DNA of 64,000 nt from Phyllobacteriaceae bacterium. GTDB lineage: Bacteria; Pseudomonadota; Alphaproteobacteria; Rhizobiales; Rhizobiaceae. Below the pieces are notes generated by a model, which was not told where the DNA came from, made no database searches, and saw only the letters and a list, made by a program, of their open reading frames with translations. The stretch lies in assembly GCA_002708825.1 (NCBI GenBank), contig PAPF01000007.1, positions 205,572-269,571 on the forward strand. Direction: 5' to 3'. The position numbers and the translations under genes are program-made. Shown in pieces: positions 42,846 to 52,331 of this stretch (positions are counted from its first letter, which is position 1; every line of letters starts with the position of its first letter).

Positions 42846-43547
42846 ATGCAGCATCCCGCTCCCGAGGAAAACGGCCCGCCGCCGGTCCGTGAACCGGTGT
42901 TCAACATTGCCGGCCCCGCGCTGGTGATGATCGTGCTCTGCGTCGCGGTCCACGTGATGCGGGTTTATGTGCTGACACCCGACCAGGACTACGCGTTGAT
43001 CCTGCGCACCGCCTTCGTGCCGCTGCGCCATACCGGCGGCTTCGATCTTGACGTCTATGCCTTCCTGTCGCCGCTGACCTATTCGCTGCTGCACGGGGGC
43101 TGGCTGCACCTTGTGATCAACATGGTCTGGCTGGCGGCATTCGGTTCGCCGCTTGCCGCGCGAATCGGCTGGCTCCGGTTTCTCGCCTTCTGGGCTGTGA
43201 CGGCACTCGGCGCCGTGGCCCTGCATTTCGCGCTTTTTCCGGATGATGCCGTGCCGCTTGTCGGCGCCTCGGGCGCCATATCGGGCATGATGGCGGCGGC
43301 CGCCCGCTACGGCTTCGCCGTGGGCCGCACCGGTGGCGTCCGGGCCTTCGAGGGGCCGCTGCTGTCACCGCGCCAGATGCTCGCCTCGCGCCTCGTCCTT
43401 TCCTTCCTCGGCATCTGGTTCGTCGCCAACCTGATCACCGGCCTTGCCTCGCCCGGCGGCAGCCCGATTGCCTGGCAGGCCCATATCGGCGGGTTCATCG
43501 CAGGCTTCGTTGCCATTCCCTGGCTGGATCCGCGCCGGCGCGCCTGA
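42846..43547 (+). CDS. rhomboid family intramembrane serine protease
   Basis: A 233-residue polytopic membrane protein. The catalytic Ser142 is in LVGASGAISGMM and the His213 in WQAHIGGFIAG; His88 and Asn92 (HLVINMVWL) provide the oxyanion region. Six or so hydrophobic spans match bacterial GlpG-type rhomboids. The start at 42846 is chosen over a TTG at 42837. The substrate is unknown. Confidence 0.9.
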   Translation: MQHPAPEENGPPPVREPVFNIAGPALVMIVLCVAVHVMRVYVLTPDQDYALILRTAFVPLRHTGGFDLDVYAFLSPLTYSLLHGGWLHLVINMVWLAAFGSPLAARIGWLRFLAFWAVTALGAVALHFALFPDDAVPLVGASGAISGMMAAAARYGFAVGRTGGVRAFEGPLLSPRQMLASRLVLSFLGIWFVANLITGLASPGGSPIAWQAHIGGFIAGFVAIPWLDPRRRA

Positions 43548-43653
43548 AGGCGGGTGCAATCCCCACTTGCCAAAATGCCGCAGCCGTCACACCATGAATG
43601 CGGGACTGGGGGGTGGCATCCGTGGATGTCCACGCAGCGAGAGGAGAAGTTTC

Positions 43654-44085
43654 ATGACCGTGAAGGCGATTCTCGATCAGAAGGGCCGTGATGTGGTGAC
43701 CATTTCGGCTGGCGAGACGCTCGGCAATGCCGCGGGGCTGCTGGCGAAGAAAAGGATCGGCGCCGCCGTGGTCGTTTCGGCGGATGGCGCGATCGAAGGC
43801 ATTCTCTCCGAACGCGACATTGTTCGTGCCGTGGCCGAGCGCAAGGGCGCATGCCTCGACGATGCGGTTTCCTCGGTGATGACAGCCAAGGTGAAGACCT
43901 GCACGGAGACGAGCACGGTCAACGAAGTCATGGAGATCATGACGGCGGGCCGGTTCCGCCACCTGCCCGTGGCCGAGGGCGGAAAGCTGGTCGGGATCAT
44001 CTCCATCGGCGACGTGGTCAAGCGCAGGATCGAGGATGTGATGCGCGAGGCCGACGAGATCCGCAACTACATCGCTGCCGGGTGA
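43654..44085 (+). CDS. CBS-domain pair protein
   Basis: A 143-residue protein made of two CBS domains in tandem (MTVKAILDQKGRDVVTISAG and MTAKVKTCTETSTVNEVMEI), with the usual ILSERDIVRAVAER and IISIGDVVKRRIEDV ends. Such Bateman modules bind adenine nucleotides. No effector domain is fused. It has GAGGAGA before the start and ends in a convergent terminator. The target is unknown. Confidence 0.88.
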   Translation: MTVKAILDQKGRDVVTISAGETLGNAAGLLAKKRIGAAVVVSADGAIEGILSERDIVRAVAERKGACLDDAVSSVMTAKVKTCTETSTVNEVMEIMTAGRFRHLPVAEGGKLVGIISIGDVVKRRIEDVMREADEIRNYIAAG

Positions 44086-44115
44086 CGGCCACGAAAGGCC
44101 GGTTGCCGACGGCAC

Positions 44116-44144
44116 AAAAAAAGTTCCCGGCGCGAGCGCCGGGA
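44116..44144 (-). terminator. terminator of the DUF6455 gene
   Basis: On the minus strand TCCCGGCG/CGCCGGGA forms a stem and AACTTTTTTT follows. It lies between the convergent CBS and DUF6455 genes. Confidence 0.8.
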
Positions 44145-44176
44145 CAGTGGGAGGGATCCAGAAATTCCGTTGGCAA

Positions 44177-44449
44177 TCAGGCCGCTTCGCCTTCCATCTT
44201 CTTCAGCCGCATCAGCATGTCGTGGTTGCGGCAATAGGCAGGCGCTTCGTCCGGTGCATCGCTGCTTTTCAGCCATTCCTCGCAAGCATCGCCCTCACTG
44301 CACGACAGGCAGCGATTGGCGGCGCGCCGGTAGACTTCGGCAGCGTGCGGGAGACCGTTCATGTGGTCGTTAAGCTCAAGCTTGCGGACCATGCCCTCGA
44401 AAAGATCACCGTGACGCAGGATCCTGGTAAATATTCCCATAAGGCTCAT
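44177..44449 (-). CDS. DUF6455 family four-cysteine protein
   Basis: A 90-residue soluble protein. Four cysteines are arranged C-x2-C-x5-C-x16-C (Cys47, Cys50, Cys56, Cys73) in CLSCSEGDACEEW and AYCRNHD, which suggests a metal or iron-sulfur site. GGGAGG seven bases upstream sets the start at 44449. An FNR/FixK-like box lies about 65 bases upstream, so control by oxygen or redox is plausible. The DUF6455 assignment is from memory. Confidence 0.75.
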   Translation of the reverse strand: MSLMGIFTRILRHGDLFEGMVRKLELNDHMNGLPHAAEVYRRAANRCLSCSEGDACEEWLKSSDAPDEAPAYCRNHDMLMRLKKMEGEAA

Positions 44450-44507
44450 GTGACGGCCTCCCATCGCCGTTGACATGTTCAATCTGGCACAGCCGGCAGA
44501 CGCTGCC

Positions 44508-44521
44508 TTGATTTAAGTCAA
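44508..44521. promoter_or_regulatory. FNR/FixK-type box before the DUF6455 gene
   Basis: TTGATTTAAGTCAA matches the TTGAT-N4-ATCAA consensus with one change. Its centre is 65 bases before the DUF6455 start, which suits activation from about -41.5 with a short leader. A looser TTGACATGTTCAA (N5) lies nearer the gene at 44470. Confidence 0.55.
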
Positions 44522-44645
44522 CAGTTACAAAACGCTGTCCGGTTTCCAAAAACCTTGCAACACGGGACGGTTTGCTCTACCCGGATGACGACCAGAAGGC
44601 CGGCCTGCGGCGCCGGCGGCATCCCGGAAAGCAGCCCACCACGCC

Positions 44646-46145
44646 ATGACCCTCATCGATACCCGTACGCCCGAGCCGAAACGCCTGATCCCCGGAGCCA
44701 CCGGCGATTGGGAAGTCATCATCGGCATGGAAGTCCATGCCCAGGTCATCAGCCGCTCCAAGCTGTTTTCCGGCGCATCGACCGCCTTTGGCGGCGCGCC
44801 GAACGACCATGTCTCGCTCGTCGATGCGGCCATGCCGGGCATGCTGCCGGTCATCAACGCCGAATGCGTCCGCCAGGCCGTGCGCACCGGTCTCGGATTG
44901 AAGGCGCAGATCAACCTGAAATCCGTCTTCGACCGGAAGAACTATTTCTATCCGGACCTTCCGCAGGGCTACCAGATCTCCCAGTTCAAGCAGCCCATCG
45001 TGGGCGAGGGCATCGTCACCGTTGCCGTCGGTCCCGACAAGCAGGGCAATTTCGAGGCGATCGAGGTCGGAATCGAGCGCCTCCACCTGGAACAGGACGC
45101 GGGCAAGTCGATGCATGACCAGCATCCGACCATGTCCTATGTCGATCTCAACCGTTCGGGCGTGGCGCTGATGGAGATTGTCTCCAAGCCGGACATGCGC
45201 TCCGCCGACGAGGCCAAGGCCTACCTCACCAAGCTGCGCACCATCCTGCGCTATCTCGGCACCTGCGACGGCAACATGGACGAGGGCTCCATGCGCGCCG
45301 ACGTCAACGTCTCCGTGCGCCGGCCCGGCGAACCCTTCGGCACGCGCTGCGAGATCAAGAACGTCAATTCCATCCGCTTCGTCGGCCAGGCCATCGAATA
45401 CGAGGCGCGCCGCCAGATCGCGATCCTGGAGGATGGCGGCTCCATCGACCAGGAAACCCGCCTGTTCGATCCGAGCAAGGGCGAGACGCGCTCCATGCGC
45501 TCCAAGGAAGAGGCGCACGACTACCGCTATTTCCCGGACCCCGACCTCCTGCCGCTGGAATTCACGCAGGAATTCGTGGACGAACTGGCCGCCGGCCTGC
45601 CGGAATTGCCCGACGAGAAGAAGGCCCGCTTCATGGCGCTCGGCCTGTCGGAATACGACGCGTCGATTCTGGTTTCAGAAAAGGCGATTGCCGACTATTT
45701 CGAGCAGGTGGCCGAGGGCCGGGACGGCAAGGCGGCGGCGAACTGGGTGATCAACGACCTGCTCGGCGCGCTCAACAAGGCCGGCCTCGGCATAGACGAG
45801 ACGCCCGTCTCTCCGGCGCAACTCGGTGCCGTGATCGACCTGATCCGTGACGGCACGATTTCCGGCAAGATCGCCAAGGACCTGTTCGAGATTGTCTGGA
45901 ACGAGGGCGGCGACCCGAAGGCCGTCGTCGAGGAGCGCGGCCTGAAGCAGGTCACCGATACTGGCGCAATCGAGAAGGCGGTCGACGAGGTGCTGGCCGC
46001 CAACCCGGACAAGGTCGAGCAGGTCAAGGCCAAGCCCACCATGGCTGGATGGTTCGTCGGCCAGGTGATGAAGGCAACCGGCGGCAAGGCCAATCCGCAG
46101 GCCGTGCAGGCCCTGGTCAAGGCCAAGCTCGGGATCGAGGAATGA
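44646..46145 (+). CDS. gatB: Asp/Glu-tRNA amidotransferase subunit B
   Basis: The 499-residue kinase/tRNA-binding subunit of Gat[23 protein letters not shown] opens the cradle, and [39 protein letters not shown] and ADVNVSVR are family signatures. The YqeY-like tail is present ([20 protein letters not shown]). Its stop overlaps the next GNAT gene (ATGA). It works with gatC/gatA, which lie 15 kb away. Confidence 0.96.
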   Translation: MTLIDTRTPEPKRLIPGATGDWEVIIGMEVHAQVISRSKLFSGASTAFGGAPNDHVSLVDAAMPGMLPVINAECVRQAVRTGLGLKAQINLKSVFDRKNYFYPDLPQGYQISQFKQPIVGEGIVTVAVGPDKQGNFEAIEVGIERLHLEQDAGKSMHDQHPTMSYVDLNRSGVALMEIVSKPDMRSADEAKAYLTKLRTILRYLGTCDGNMDEGSMRADVNVSVRRPGEPFGTRCEIKNVNSIRFVGQAIEYEARRQIAILEDGGSIDQETRLFDPSKGETRSMRSKEEAHDYRYFPDPDLLPLEFTQEFVDELAAGLPELPDEKKARFMALGLSEYDASILVSEKAIADYFEQVAEGRDGKAAANWVINDLLGALNKAGLGIDETPVSPAQLGAVIDLIRDGTISGKIAKDLFEIVWNEGGDPKAVVEERGLKQVTDTGAIEKAVDEVLAANPDKVEQVKAKPTMAGWFVGQVMKATGGKANPQAVQALVKAKLGIEE

Positions 46146-46648
46146 GCCGCGCCTTCACGATCCGACCGACAGGACCGGACGACATCGATGCACTGATGCG
46201 GCTGGTCAGGGAAAGCTGGGCGCGCACCTATGACCCGATCATCGGCGAGGCGGAGCGCCTGCGCATTTCGGGCGCCAAGCATGTCCGCGCACTCTTTGAA
46301 TCCGAATATGCCGACCCGGCCGGCTTCGGATTTGTCGCAAGCGACGGCGACGGGCGCCTCGTCGCCCAGGCCGCCGGCGAGTGGCTGGACACCGGCGCTG
46401 CCTTCATCGACCGCATCCACGTCGAGCCGGACTGGAAGGGCTCCGGCGTTGCCATGGCGCTGATCGAGGCGGTGGCGGGCGAGGCCGACAAGCGGGGCGC
46501 ACCGGTGGAACTGACGGTCCTGCGCGGCAATGACCGCGCGATCGCCTTCTATTTCAAGGCTGGCTTCCAGCGAATCGAGGAAGCGCCGGGCCTTGGCGAG
46601 ACCCCGGCGGACCTCATGCGCCGTCCGGCCGGCATCGCGCAGGCTTGA
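46142..46648 (+). CDS. GNAT acetyltransferase, copy 1
   Basis: A 168-residue acetyl-CoA-dependent N-acetyltransferase. [21 protein letters not shown] is the acetyl-CoA loop (a variant of Q/RxxGxG/A), and [12 protein letters not shown] the C-terminal family motif. It is translationally coupled to gatB and is the first of three GNAT genes in a row. The three differ in sequence, so they are not recent duplicates. The substrate is unknown. Confidence 0.82.
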   Translation: MSRAFTIRPTGPDDIDALMRLVRESWARTYDPIIGEAERLRISGAKHVRALFESEYADPAGFGFVASDGDGRLVAQAAGEWLDTGAAFIDRIHVEPDWKGSGVAMALIEAVAGEADKRGAPVELTVLRGNDRAIAFYFKAGFQRIEEAPGLGETPADLMRRPAGIAQA

Positions 46649-46730
46649 CGATCCGCTTGGAAAAAAGCCATCGTGCCGGAGCGCACGCCGCGCGACAGCA
46701 TGAAGCAGGCAGCTTGAGGCAAAGGCATCC

Positions 46731-47219
46731 ATGTGGATCAGGACCGTCGATCGCGACGATTTGCAGAATATCCGCGATCTCCTCGTCAAAACCTGGCACG
46801 CAACCTACGACGACATCTACGGCAAGGACCGCGTCAACGCGATCAACGAGGATTGGCATTCGGTCAAGGCGCTGCAGAAGCGCATGACCAGGCCCTATTC
46901 GGAGTTCGTCATCGCCGATGACGGAACCGAGATCCTCGGCGTTGCCTACGCGTCGATGGGCGATGAGCGGATCGCCTATCTCCACCAGCTCTATGTGAAC
47001 CCGGACGCTCAGGGCAGGGGCGCCGGAAAGGCGCTTCTGATCGAGATGGAAAGCGCATTCCCGATGGCGGCGAAAATGCGCCTGGAGGTGGAGGAGGCCA
47101 ATGCCAAGGCCATCGCCTTCTATGAGAACCAGGGCTATCGCCAGGTGGACCGGACGGACAATTGCGGCAGCCGCGATTCCGGTATTCCGGCGCTCATCCT
47201 GGAAAAGCAGATCGGCTGA
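46731..47219 (+). CDS. GNAT acetyltransferase, copy 2
   Basis: A 162-residue GNAT protein: LYVNPDAQGRGAGKALLIEM is the acetyl-CoA loop and AIAFYENQGYRQVDR the terminal motif. The opening TVDRDDLQNIRDLLVKTWHATY resembles copy 1 ([13 protein letters not shown]), which suggests a distant paralogy. The substrate is unknown. Confidence 0.82.
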   Translation: MWIRTVDRDDLQNIRDLLVKTWHATYDDIYGKDRVNAINEDWHSVKALQKRMTRPYSEFVIADDGTEILGVAYASMGDERIAYLHQLYVNPDAQGRGAGKALLIEMESAFPMAAKMRLEVEEANAKAIAFYENQGYRQVDRTDNCGSRDSGIPALILEKQIG

Positions 47220-47257
47220 CGTCCGGACGGGCCTCGGGCGCGGAGGGTTGCGGCAAC

Positions 47258-47719
47258 GTGCAGACAGAACCGCTGATCCGGCCCGCCACGCGCGCCGATG
47301 TTCCCGCCATCGTCGCCCTCTTCGCCGATGATGCGCTTGGCGGCCATGGCGATACGACCGATCCGGCGGTTTTGCCCGATTATCTGGCCGCGTTCGAGCG
47401 GATCGCTGCCAGCCCCTGCGACACCCTTTACGTCGCAGAGGTCGACGGCGTCGTCGCAGGCACGTTCCAGATCACGCTCACGACGGCGATGACCGGGCGC
47501 GGCCGGCCCGTGCTGACCGTGGAGGCCGTGCAGACGGCAGCAGACATGCGCGGGCGCGGCATCGGTGCCGCCATGGTCCGTCATGCCATCGAGGAGGGCC
47601 GCAGGGCCGGCGCGCGCCTCGTCCAGCTCATGAGCAACAAGACGCGGGGCGATGCCCATCGCTTCTATGAACGCCTCGGTTTTGCCCGCAGCCACGAGGG
47701 CTTCAAGCTGAAGCTGTGA
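47258..47719 (+). CDS. GNAT acetyltransferase, copy 3
   Basis: A 153-residue GNAT protein. VQTAADMRGRGIGAAMVRHAI is the acetyl-CoA loop and AHRFYERLGFARSHEGFKLK the end. The GTG start at 47258 follows GGAGGG by ten bases. It shares little beyond fold motifs with copies 1 and 2. It resembles aminoalkylphosphonate or PhnO-type GNATs in layout; the substrate is unknown. Confidence 0.8.
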   Translation: MQTEPLIRPATRADVPAIVALFADDALGGHGDTTDPAVLPDYLAAFERIAASPCDTLYVAEVDGVVAGTFQITLTTAMTGRGRPVLTVEAVQTAADMRGRGIGAAMVRHAIEEGRRAGARLVQLMSNKTRGDAHRFYERLGFARSHEGFKLKL

Positions 47720-47846
47720 AACCCGTCCACACCTTCAATTATCCCGCCTGCGCCCCTTGTCTTCCGGCGCGGGGCGTTTCATAAGGCGAAGCAATTGCGG
47801 ATGCGCGGCATCACCCGTGCGTCCGGCGCGCAGGACGAGGCCCGGC

Positions 47847-48245
47847 ATGCTCAAGCTACTCACCAACATCTTCACCTGGTGGAACGGCGCGACGCTCAAC
47901 ACCAGGTTCTTCACCTGGCGTCATGGCACGAAGGTGGGCGAGGACCAGTTCGGCAACGTCTACTACGAAGGCACGACGGATTCCGAAGGCCGCACCCGGC
48001 GCTGGGTCATCTACAACGGCTATGCCGAAGCCTCCGCCATTCCTCCCGGCTGGCACGGCTGGATGCATCATCGTGTCGATCCCCCGCCGACGAAGGAAAA
48101 CTATGCCCGCCGCGACTGGGAAAAGGAACACATCGCCAATCTGACCGGGACGCCGGCTGCCTACAGGCCGGACGGGTCGATCCTGACCCCGGCCAGCCGC
48201 CCGAAGGTGACCGGCGATTACGACGCGTGGACACCGGGCTCCTGA
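47847..48245 (+). CDS. NDUFA12-like complex I subunit
   Basis: A 132-residue homologue of mitochondrial NDUFA12/B17.2, a supernumerary complex I subunit found in alphaproteobacteria. Signatures are GTKVGEDQFGNVYYEGT, RWVIYNGYAEASAIPPGWHG and WMHHRVDPPP. It has no membrane span and should sit on the peripheral arm. It precedes DUF2155 and aat, the conserved order in this group of bacteria. Confidence 0.92.
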   Translation: MLKLLTNIFTWWNGATLNTRFFTWRHGTKVGEDQFGNVYYEGTTDSEGRTRRWVIYNGYAEASAIPPGWHGWMHHRVDPPPTKENYARRDWEKEHIANLTGTPAAYRPDGSILTPASRPKVTGDYDAWTPGS

Positions 48246-48369
48246 ACCGTCCGGCCGGATCCGGCCTTGTCGCGCCACAATTTGCGGTTAACGCCTTCTT
48301 GACGGCAGGGCATGGAGAGTGCCACGCCATCGGATGTTGTCCGCGATTCCATGGAAATTGTTGCCGGCC

Positions 48370-48786
48370 ATGAAGAACAGAACAAGCAACCGTTCAATCA
48401 CGCTCATGCTTGCCGCAGCGATGGCCTTTGTTGCCAGTGGCGCGCAGGCCGAGCGCATTACCAATCCGGTTGCCGAGTTCACCGGCATCGACAAGATCAC
48501 CGGCCGGATCATCAGCTTCGATGTCTACATCGACGAAACGGTGCAATTCGGCGCGCTGCTCGTCACGCCGCGCGTGTGCTATTCCCGGATCAACGAGGAT
48601 GAGCCGAAGACCGACAGCTTCGTCGAGGTCGACGAGATGACACTGGATCGCAAGGTGCGGCGCATCTTCACCGGCTGGATGTTTGCCGAAAGCCCGGGCC
48701 TCAACGCCGTGGAACACGCTGTCTATGACGTCTGGCTCAAGGGCTGCAAGCAGGATTCCGACGTTCCGCCGCCCAGGCAGGGTTGA
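48370..48786 (+). CDS. DUF2155 exported protein
   Basis: A 138-residue protein with a signal peptide ending AQA near residue 28. The DUF2155 core is FTGIDKITGRIISFDVYIDE, VCYSRINEDEPKTDSFVEVD and FTGWMFAESPGLNAVEHAVY, with Cys in VCYSR and in the terminal LKGCKQD that could pair. The function is unknown; it is conserved beside the NDUFA12 gene in alphaproteobacteria. A TTAACGCC sequence lies at 48288 upstream. Confidence 0.85.
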   Translation: MKNRTSNRSITLMLAAAMAFVASGAQAERITNPVAEFTGIDKITGRIISFDVYIDETVQFGALLVTPRVCYSRINEDEPKTDSFVEVDEMTLDRKVRRIFTGWMFAESPGLNAVEHAVYDVWLKGCKQDSDVPPPRQG

Positions 48787-48790
48787 GGGA

Positions 48791-49447
48791 TCATCGGGCG
48801 TCCGGGGATGCCGTCTGCTCCCGCTCGCCCGGCAGGTTGAAGTCCGCATCCTTCGAGATCGCTGCCGCCAGCATTTTTTCATAGGCCCGCCGCGGCACGT
48901 CGACGGCGCCGAACCGCTTCAGGTGATCGGTGGTGAACTGCGTGTCGAGCAACAGGAAGCCCTGTTGCTTCAGCCGTTCCACCAGGTGCCAGAGACAGAC
49001 CTTGGACGCATCCCTCTCGCGCGCGAACATGCTCTCGCCGAAGAAGGCCGCGCCCAGGGAGACGCCGTAGAGACCGCCAACAAGCCGTCCCTCGTGCCAG
49101 GCTTCCACCGTGTGGCAATAGCCGCGCCGGAAGAGGGTGCCATAGGCTTCGCGGATGGCGCGGTTGATCCACGTTGTCGGCCGGCCCTCGCTGGCTTCGG
49201 CGCAACCCTCGATCACGCCGTCAAAGTCGCGGTCGAAGGCAATGGCGAAGCGTTCCTGGCGGATGACCTTGCGCAGGCTGCGCGGCATGTGGAAGCCGTC
49301 GAGCGGAATGATGCCGCGCACCTCCGGCCGCACCCAGAACACGTCCTCGTCGTCCGCATCCTCCGCCATCGGGAAAACGCCGGTGGCATAGGCGCGCAGC
49401 AGCAGGTCAGGCGGAATGGCTTGTCCGGGCGCGAGCGGGCGGCTCAC
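48791..49447 (-). CDS. aat: leucyl/phenylalanyl-tRNA-protein transferase
   Basis: A 218-residue enzyme that adds Leu or Phe from tRNA to N-terminal Arg or Lys of proteins, marking them for ClpS/ClpAP (N-degron pathway). [64 protein letters not shown] and [12 protein letters not shown] are all typical. It lies 27 bases after accC on the same strand, so it is probably in the accB-accC-aat operon. Confidence 0.95.
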   Translation of the reverse strand: MSRPLAPGQAIPPDLLLRAYATGVFPMAEDADDEDVFWVRPEVRGIIPLDGFHMPRSLRKVIRQERFAIAFDRDFDGVIEGCAEASEGRPTTWINRAIREAYGTLFRRGYCHTVEAWHEGRLVGGLYGVSLGAAFFGESMFARERDASKVCLWHLVERLKQQGFLLLDTQFTTDHLKRFGAVDVPRRAYEKMLAAAISKDADFNLPGEREQTASPDAR

Positions 49448-49474
49448 GGCTTCACCCGCGCGTGATGCCGGCGG

Positions 49475-50827
49475 TCATGCCACACTGGTCTTGGTGGCCA
49501 GGTATTTTTCGAGCCAGTGAATATCATAATCGCCGTTTGCGATGTCCGGATTGGTCACCAGATCGCGGAAGAGCGGGAGCGTGCTGTTGATCCCGTCAAC
49601 GACGAACTCGTCCAGCGCGCGGCGCAGGCGCATCATGCACTCCACACGGTTGCGGCCATGCACGATCAGCTTGCCGATCAGGCTGTCATAGAAGGGCGGG
49701 ATCTTGTAGCCCGAATAGACGCCGGAATCGACGCGCACACCGAGGCCGCCGGGCGTGTGGAAATGCGTGATGACGCCGGGCGAGGGGGTGAAGGTCAGCG
49801 GATCTTCCGCATTGATCCGGCACTCGATGGCATGGCCGGAAAAGCGGATTTCTTCCTGCCGGACCGACAGCCCGCCACCGGAAGCCACGCGAATCTGCTC
49901 ATGCACGAGGTCGATGCCGGTAATGGCCTCGGTAACCGGATGCTCCACCTGCAGGCGGGTGTTCATCTCGATGAAGTAGAACTCGCCGTTCTCATAAAGA
50001 AACTCGATGGTGCCCGCACCCGAATAGCCCATCTCGGCGATGGCATTGGCGCAGATCGCCCCGATGCGCTCGCGCTCGGCTTCGTTGAGCGCCGGCGAAT
50101 TGGCCTCTTCCCAGACCTTCTGGTGGCGGCGCTGGAGCGAGCAGTCGCGTTCGCCGAGATGAACGCCCTGGCCCATGCCGTCGCCCACCACCTGCACCTC
50201 GATATGGCGCGGCTTCTCCAGGTATTTCTCGATATAGACCGCGTCGTCGCCAAAGGCGGCGCCGGCTTCCGAACGCGCCGTTTGCAGTGCCACGAGAAGG
50301 TCGTCTTCCGAGCGCGCCACCTTCATGCCGCGCCCGCCGCCGCCGGCCGAGGCCTTGATGATCACCGGGTAGCCGATGTCGGCAGCGATGCGCCGCGCGT
50401 CCGCCTCCTCCGTGACCGCGCCATCGGAGCCGGGAACGACCGGAATGCCCAGCCGCTTGGCGGTCCGCTTGGCCTCGATCTTGTCGCCCATGATGCGGAT
50501 ATGGTCCGCCTTGGGTCCGATGAAGGTGATGTTGTGGGCTTCAAGGATATCGGCGAACTTCGCGTTTTCCGACAGGAATCCGTAGCCCGGATGAATGGCG
50601 TCCGCGCCGGTGATCTCGCAGGCGGCCACGATCTGGTGGATGTTGAGATAGGAATCGCGCGAGGGCGGGGGCCCGATGCAAACGCTCTCGTCGGCAAGGC
50701 GCACATGCATGGCATCCGCGTCCGCCGTCGAATGGACCGCGACCGTCGAGATGCCAAGTTCCTTGGCCGCGCGCAGGACGCGCAGGGCGATCTCGCCGCG
50801 ATTGGCTATGAGGATCTTGTTGAACAT
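49475..50827 (-). CDS. accC: biotin carboxylase of acetyl-CoA carboxylase
   Basis: A 450-residue ATP-grasp enzyme carboxylating the biotin of AccB, first step of fatty-acid synthesis. Starts [16 protein letters not shown]; the Gly-rich ATP loop is [14 protein letters not shown], followed by [14 protein letters not shown] and [16 protein letters not shown] (catalytic Arg). The C-terminal domain has ECRINAEDP. It starts 6 bases after accB stops. Length is normal. Confidence 0.97.
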   Translation of the reverse strand: MFNKILIANRGEIALRVLRAAKELGISTVAVHSTADADAMHVRLADESVCIGPPPSRDSYLNIHQIVAACEITGADAIHPGYGFLSENAKFADILEAHNITFIGPKADHIRIMGDKIEAKRTAKRLGIPVVPGSDGAVTEEADARRIAADIGYPVIIKASAGGGGRGMKVARSEDDLLVALQTARSEAGAAFGDDAVYIEKYLEKPRHIEVQVVGDGMGQGVHLGERDCSLQRRHQKVWEEANSPALNEAERERIGAICANAIAEMGYSGAGTIEFLYENGEFYFIEMNTRLQVEHPVTEAITGIDLVHEQIRVASGGGLSVRQEEIRFSGHAIECRINAEDPLTFTPSPGVITHFHTPGGLGVRVDSGVYSGYKIPPFYDSLIGKLIVHGRNRVECMMRLRRALDEFVVDGINSTLPLFRDLVTNPDIANGDYDIHWLEKYLATKTSVA

Positions 50828-50833
50828 GGCCGC

Positions 50834-51295
50834 TTACTCGATGATGACGAGCGGCTCGCCGAACTCGACCGGCTGGGAATCCTCGACAAGGATGGCGGTG
50901 ACGGTGCCCGACCGCGGGGAGGGTATCTGGTTCATCGTCTTCATGGCTTCCACGATCAGCAGGGTCTGGCCCTGTTTCACGCTTTGCCCCACTTCGATGA
51001 AGGCCTTGGCGCCTGGCGCGGGCGCCATGTAGACGGTCCCGACCATCGGGGAAGGAACGGCGTTCTTGTTGTCTGCCGGCTTGTCCGGTGCTGCGGCTGC
51101 CGGAGCGGCCTGTGCCGGGGCGGCGACCGGCGCCGGAGCCTGGGCATGGACAAAGGATTGTGCGGCCATCTGGCGCGAGACGCGCACGCGCAAGTCGTCC
51201 TGCTCGACCTCGATTTCCGACAGGTTGGTTTCGTTCAGGATCTCGGCGAGATCGCGAATAAGCTGCTGGTCGATGCCCGAGGATTTGGAAGCCAT
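50834..51295 (-). CDS. accB: biotin carboxyl carrier protein
   Basis: A 153-residue carrier. The N-terminal helix [19 protein letters not shown] is followed by an Ala/Pro linker (about residues 52-76) and the biotinyl domain, with the lysine Lys119 in VEAMKTMN. It is transcribed with accC. In many rhizobia aroQ lies just upstream of accB; here there is a 196-base gap to the dsbA-like gene instead. Confidence 0.96.
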   Translation of the reverse strand: MASKSSGIDQQLIRDLAEILNETNLSEIEVEQDDLRVRVSRQMAAQSFVHAQAPAPVAAPAQAAPAAAAPDKPADNKNAVPSPMVGTVYMAPAPGAKAFIEVGQSVKQGQTLLIVEAMKTMNQIPSPRSGTVTAILVEDSQPVEFGEPLVIIE

Positions 51296-51491
51296 GCGCT
51301 ATTGTCCTTCTTGAAGCGTTCAGCCAGCCGCGCCGCGCGCCGGCTGTCTGCGGTCCTGCGCCAGCCGGGCTTCACGCATCGTGATGCCCGCCGGCAGGCC
51401 GCGCGTCTCTATAAAGCGGATAGCGGCGCGCGAAAAGACCGCAAGCGGCAAGTTTTGTTCTCCACAGCCGATTGCCGTCCGTGGCCGCTGA

Positions 51492-52283
51492 TCAGCACTC
51501 CGTGCTGTTGCAGGCGCGCAGGTTTTCCACCTTGGCCGAAAGCACGTCCTGGCCGAGCGCGCCGAACACCACCTCGTCACCCAGGACATAGGACGGCGTC
51601 CCGGTGATCGACAGCTTGTTGGCCAGGTCATAGGTCTTGCGGAACGTGGCGATGATCTGCGGGTCTTTCATGGCTTCGCGCAGTTCGGCCTCGGCGATGC
51701 CCATGCCGGTGGCGATCTCGATGGCCTTGTCCTCGGTCGCGCGTCCGCGCGAGCTTAGAAGCTGCTGGTGGAACTCGGGATACTTGTCCGGCGCGATGTT
51801 GATGAGCGCCTGCGACACGATGTGCGCCTTCTGGGAATCCTCGCCCAGGATCGGGAACTCCTTGAGCACGAAGCGCAGGTCCTTGTCGGCTTCCACCATG
51901 GCCTGCATGTCGTCGAGCGCCCGCTTGCAGTAGCCGCAATTGTAGTCGAAGAACTCGACGATCGTCACCGAGCCTTGCGGATTGCCGATCAGGCCGTCAT
52001 GCTCGGAATCGAACAGGTCGTTCCCCGCCGCGCTGATAACGGCGCGCTGGAGATCGCGCTGTTCTGCCGCCTGCTTCTCTTCCAGCGCCTGCTGTGCCTC
52101 GATCAGGACCTCCGGATTCTCGATCAGGTAGGACCGGATGATGGATTCGATCTCTTTCCGGTTGGCATCGGAAATCGTCATGTCCTCAGCGGCCGCCCGG
52201 ACCGGGAGCGAAACGGAAAGGGCGACACCCGCCGCGACGAGCGCGTGAACCAGGGGGCGGGGAAGGGCGGCGGATCGGATCAT
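51492..52283 (-). CDS. DsbA-family thiol:disulfide oxidoreductase
   Basis: A 263-residue exported thioredoxin-fold protein. The signal peptide ends VRA near residue 30, an N-terminal helical part follows (IRSYLIENPEVLIEAQQALE), and the active site is FFDYNCGYCKRAL (Cys116, Cys119). The cis-Pro loop is SITGTPSYVLGDEV. Two extra Cys close the protein (RACNSTEC). This ScsC/Com1-like form with a helical stretch may act as an isomerase; its oxidant is unknown. Confidence 0.85.
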   Translation of the reverse strand: MIRSAALPRPLVHALVAAGVALSVSLPVRAAAEDMTISDANRKEIESIIRSYLIENPEVLIEAQQALEEKQAAEQRDLQRAVISAAGNDLFDSEHDGLIGNPQGSVTIVEFFDYNCGYCKRALDDMQAMVEADKDLRFVLKEFPILGEDSQKAHIVSQALINIAPDKYPEFHQQLLSSRGRATEDKAIEIATGMGIAEAELREAMKDPQIIATFRKTYDLANKLSITGTPSYVLGDEVVFGALGQDVLSAKVENLRACNSTEC

Positions 52284-52331
52284 GTCGTTCGTTTCCTTGT
52301 CATGGATGGCGGCACGGCGCCGGGATGTCGG

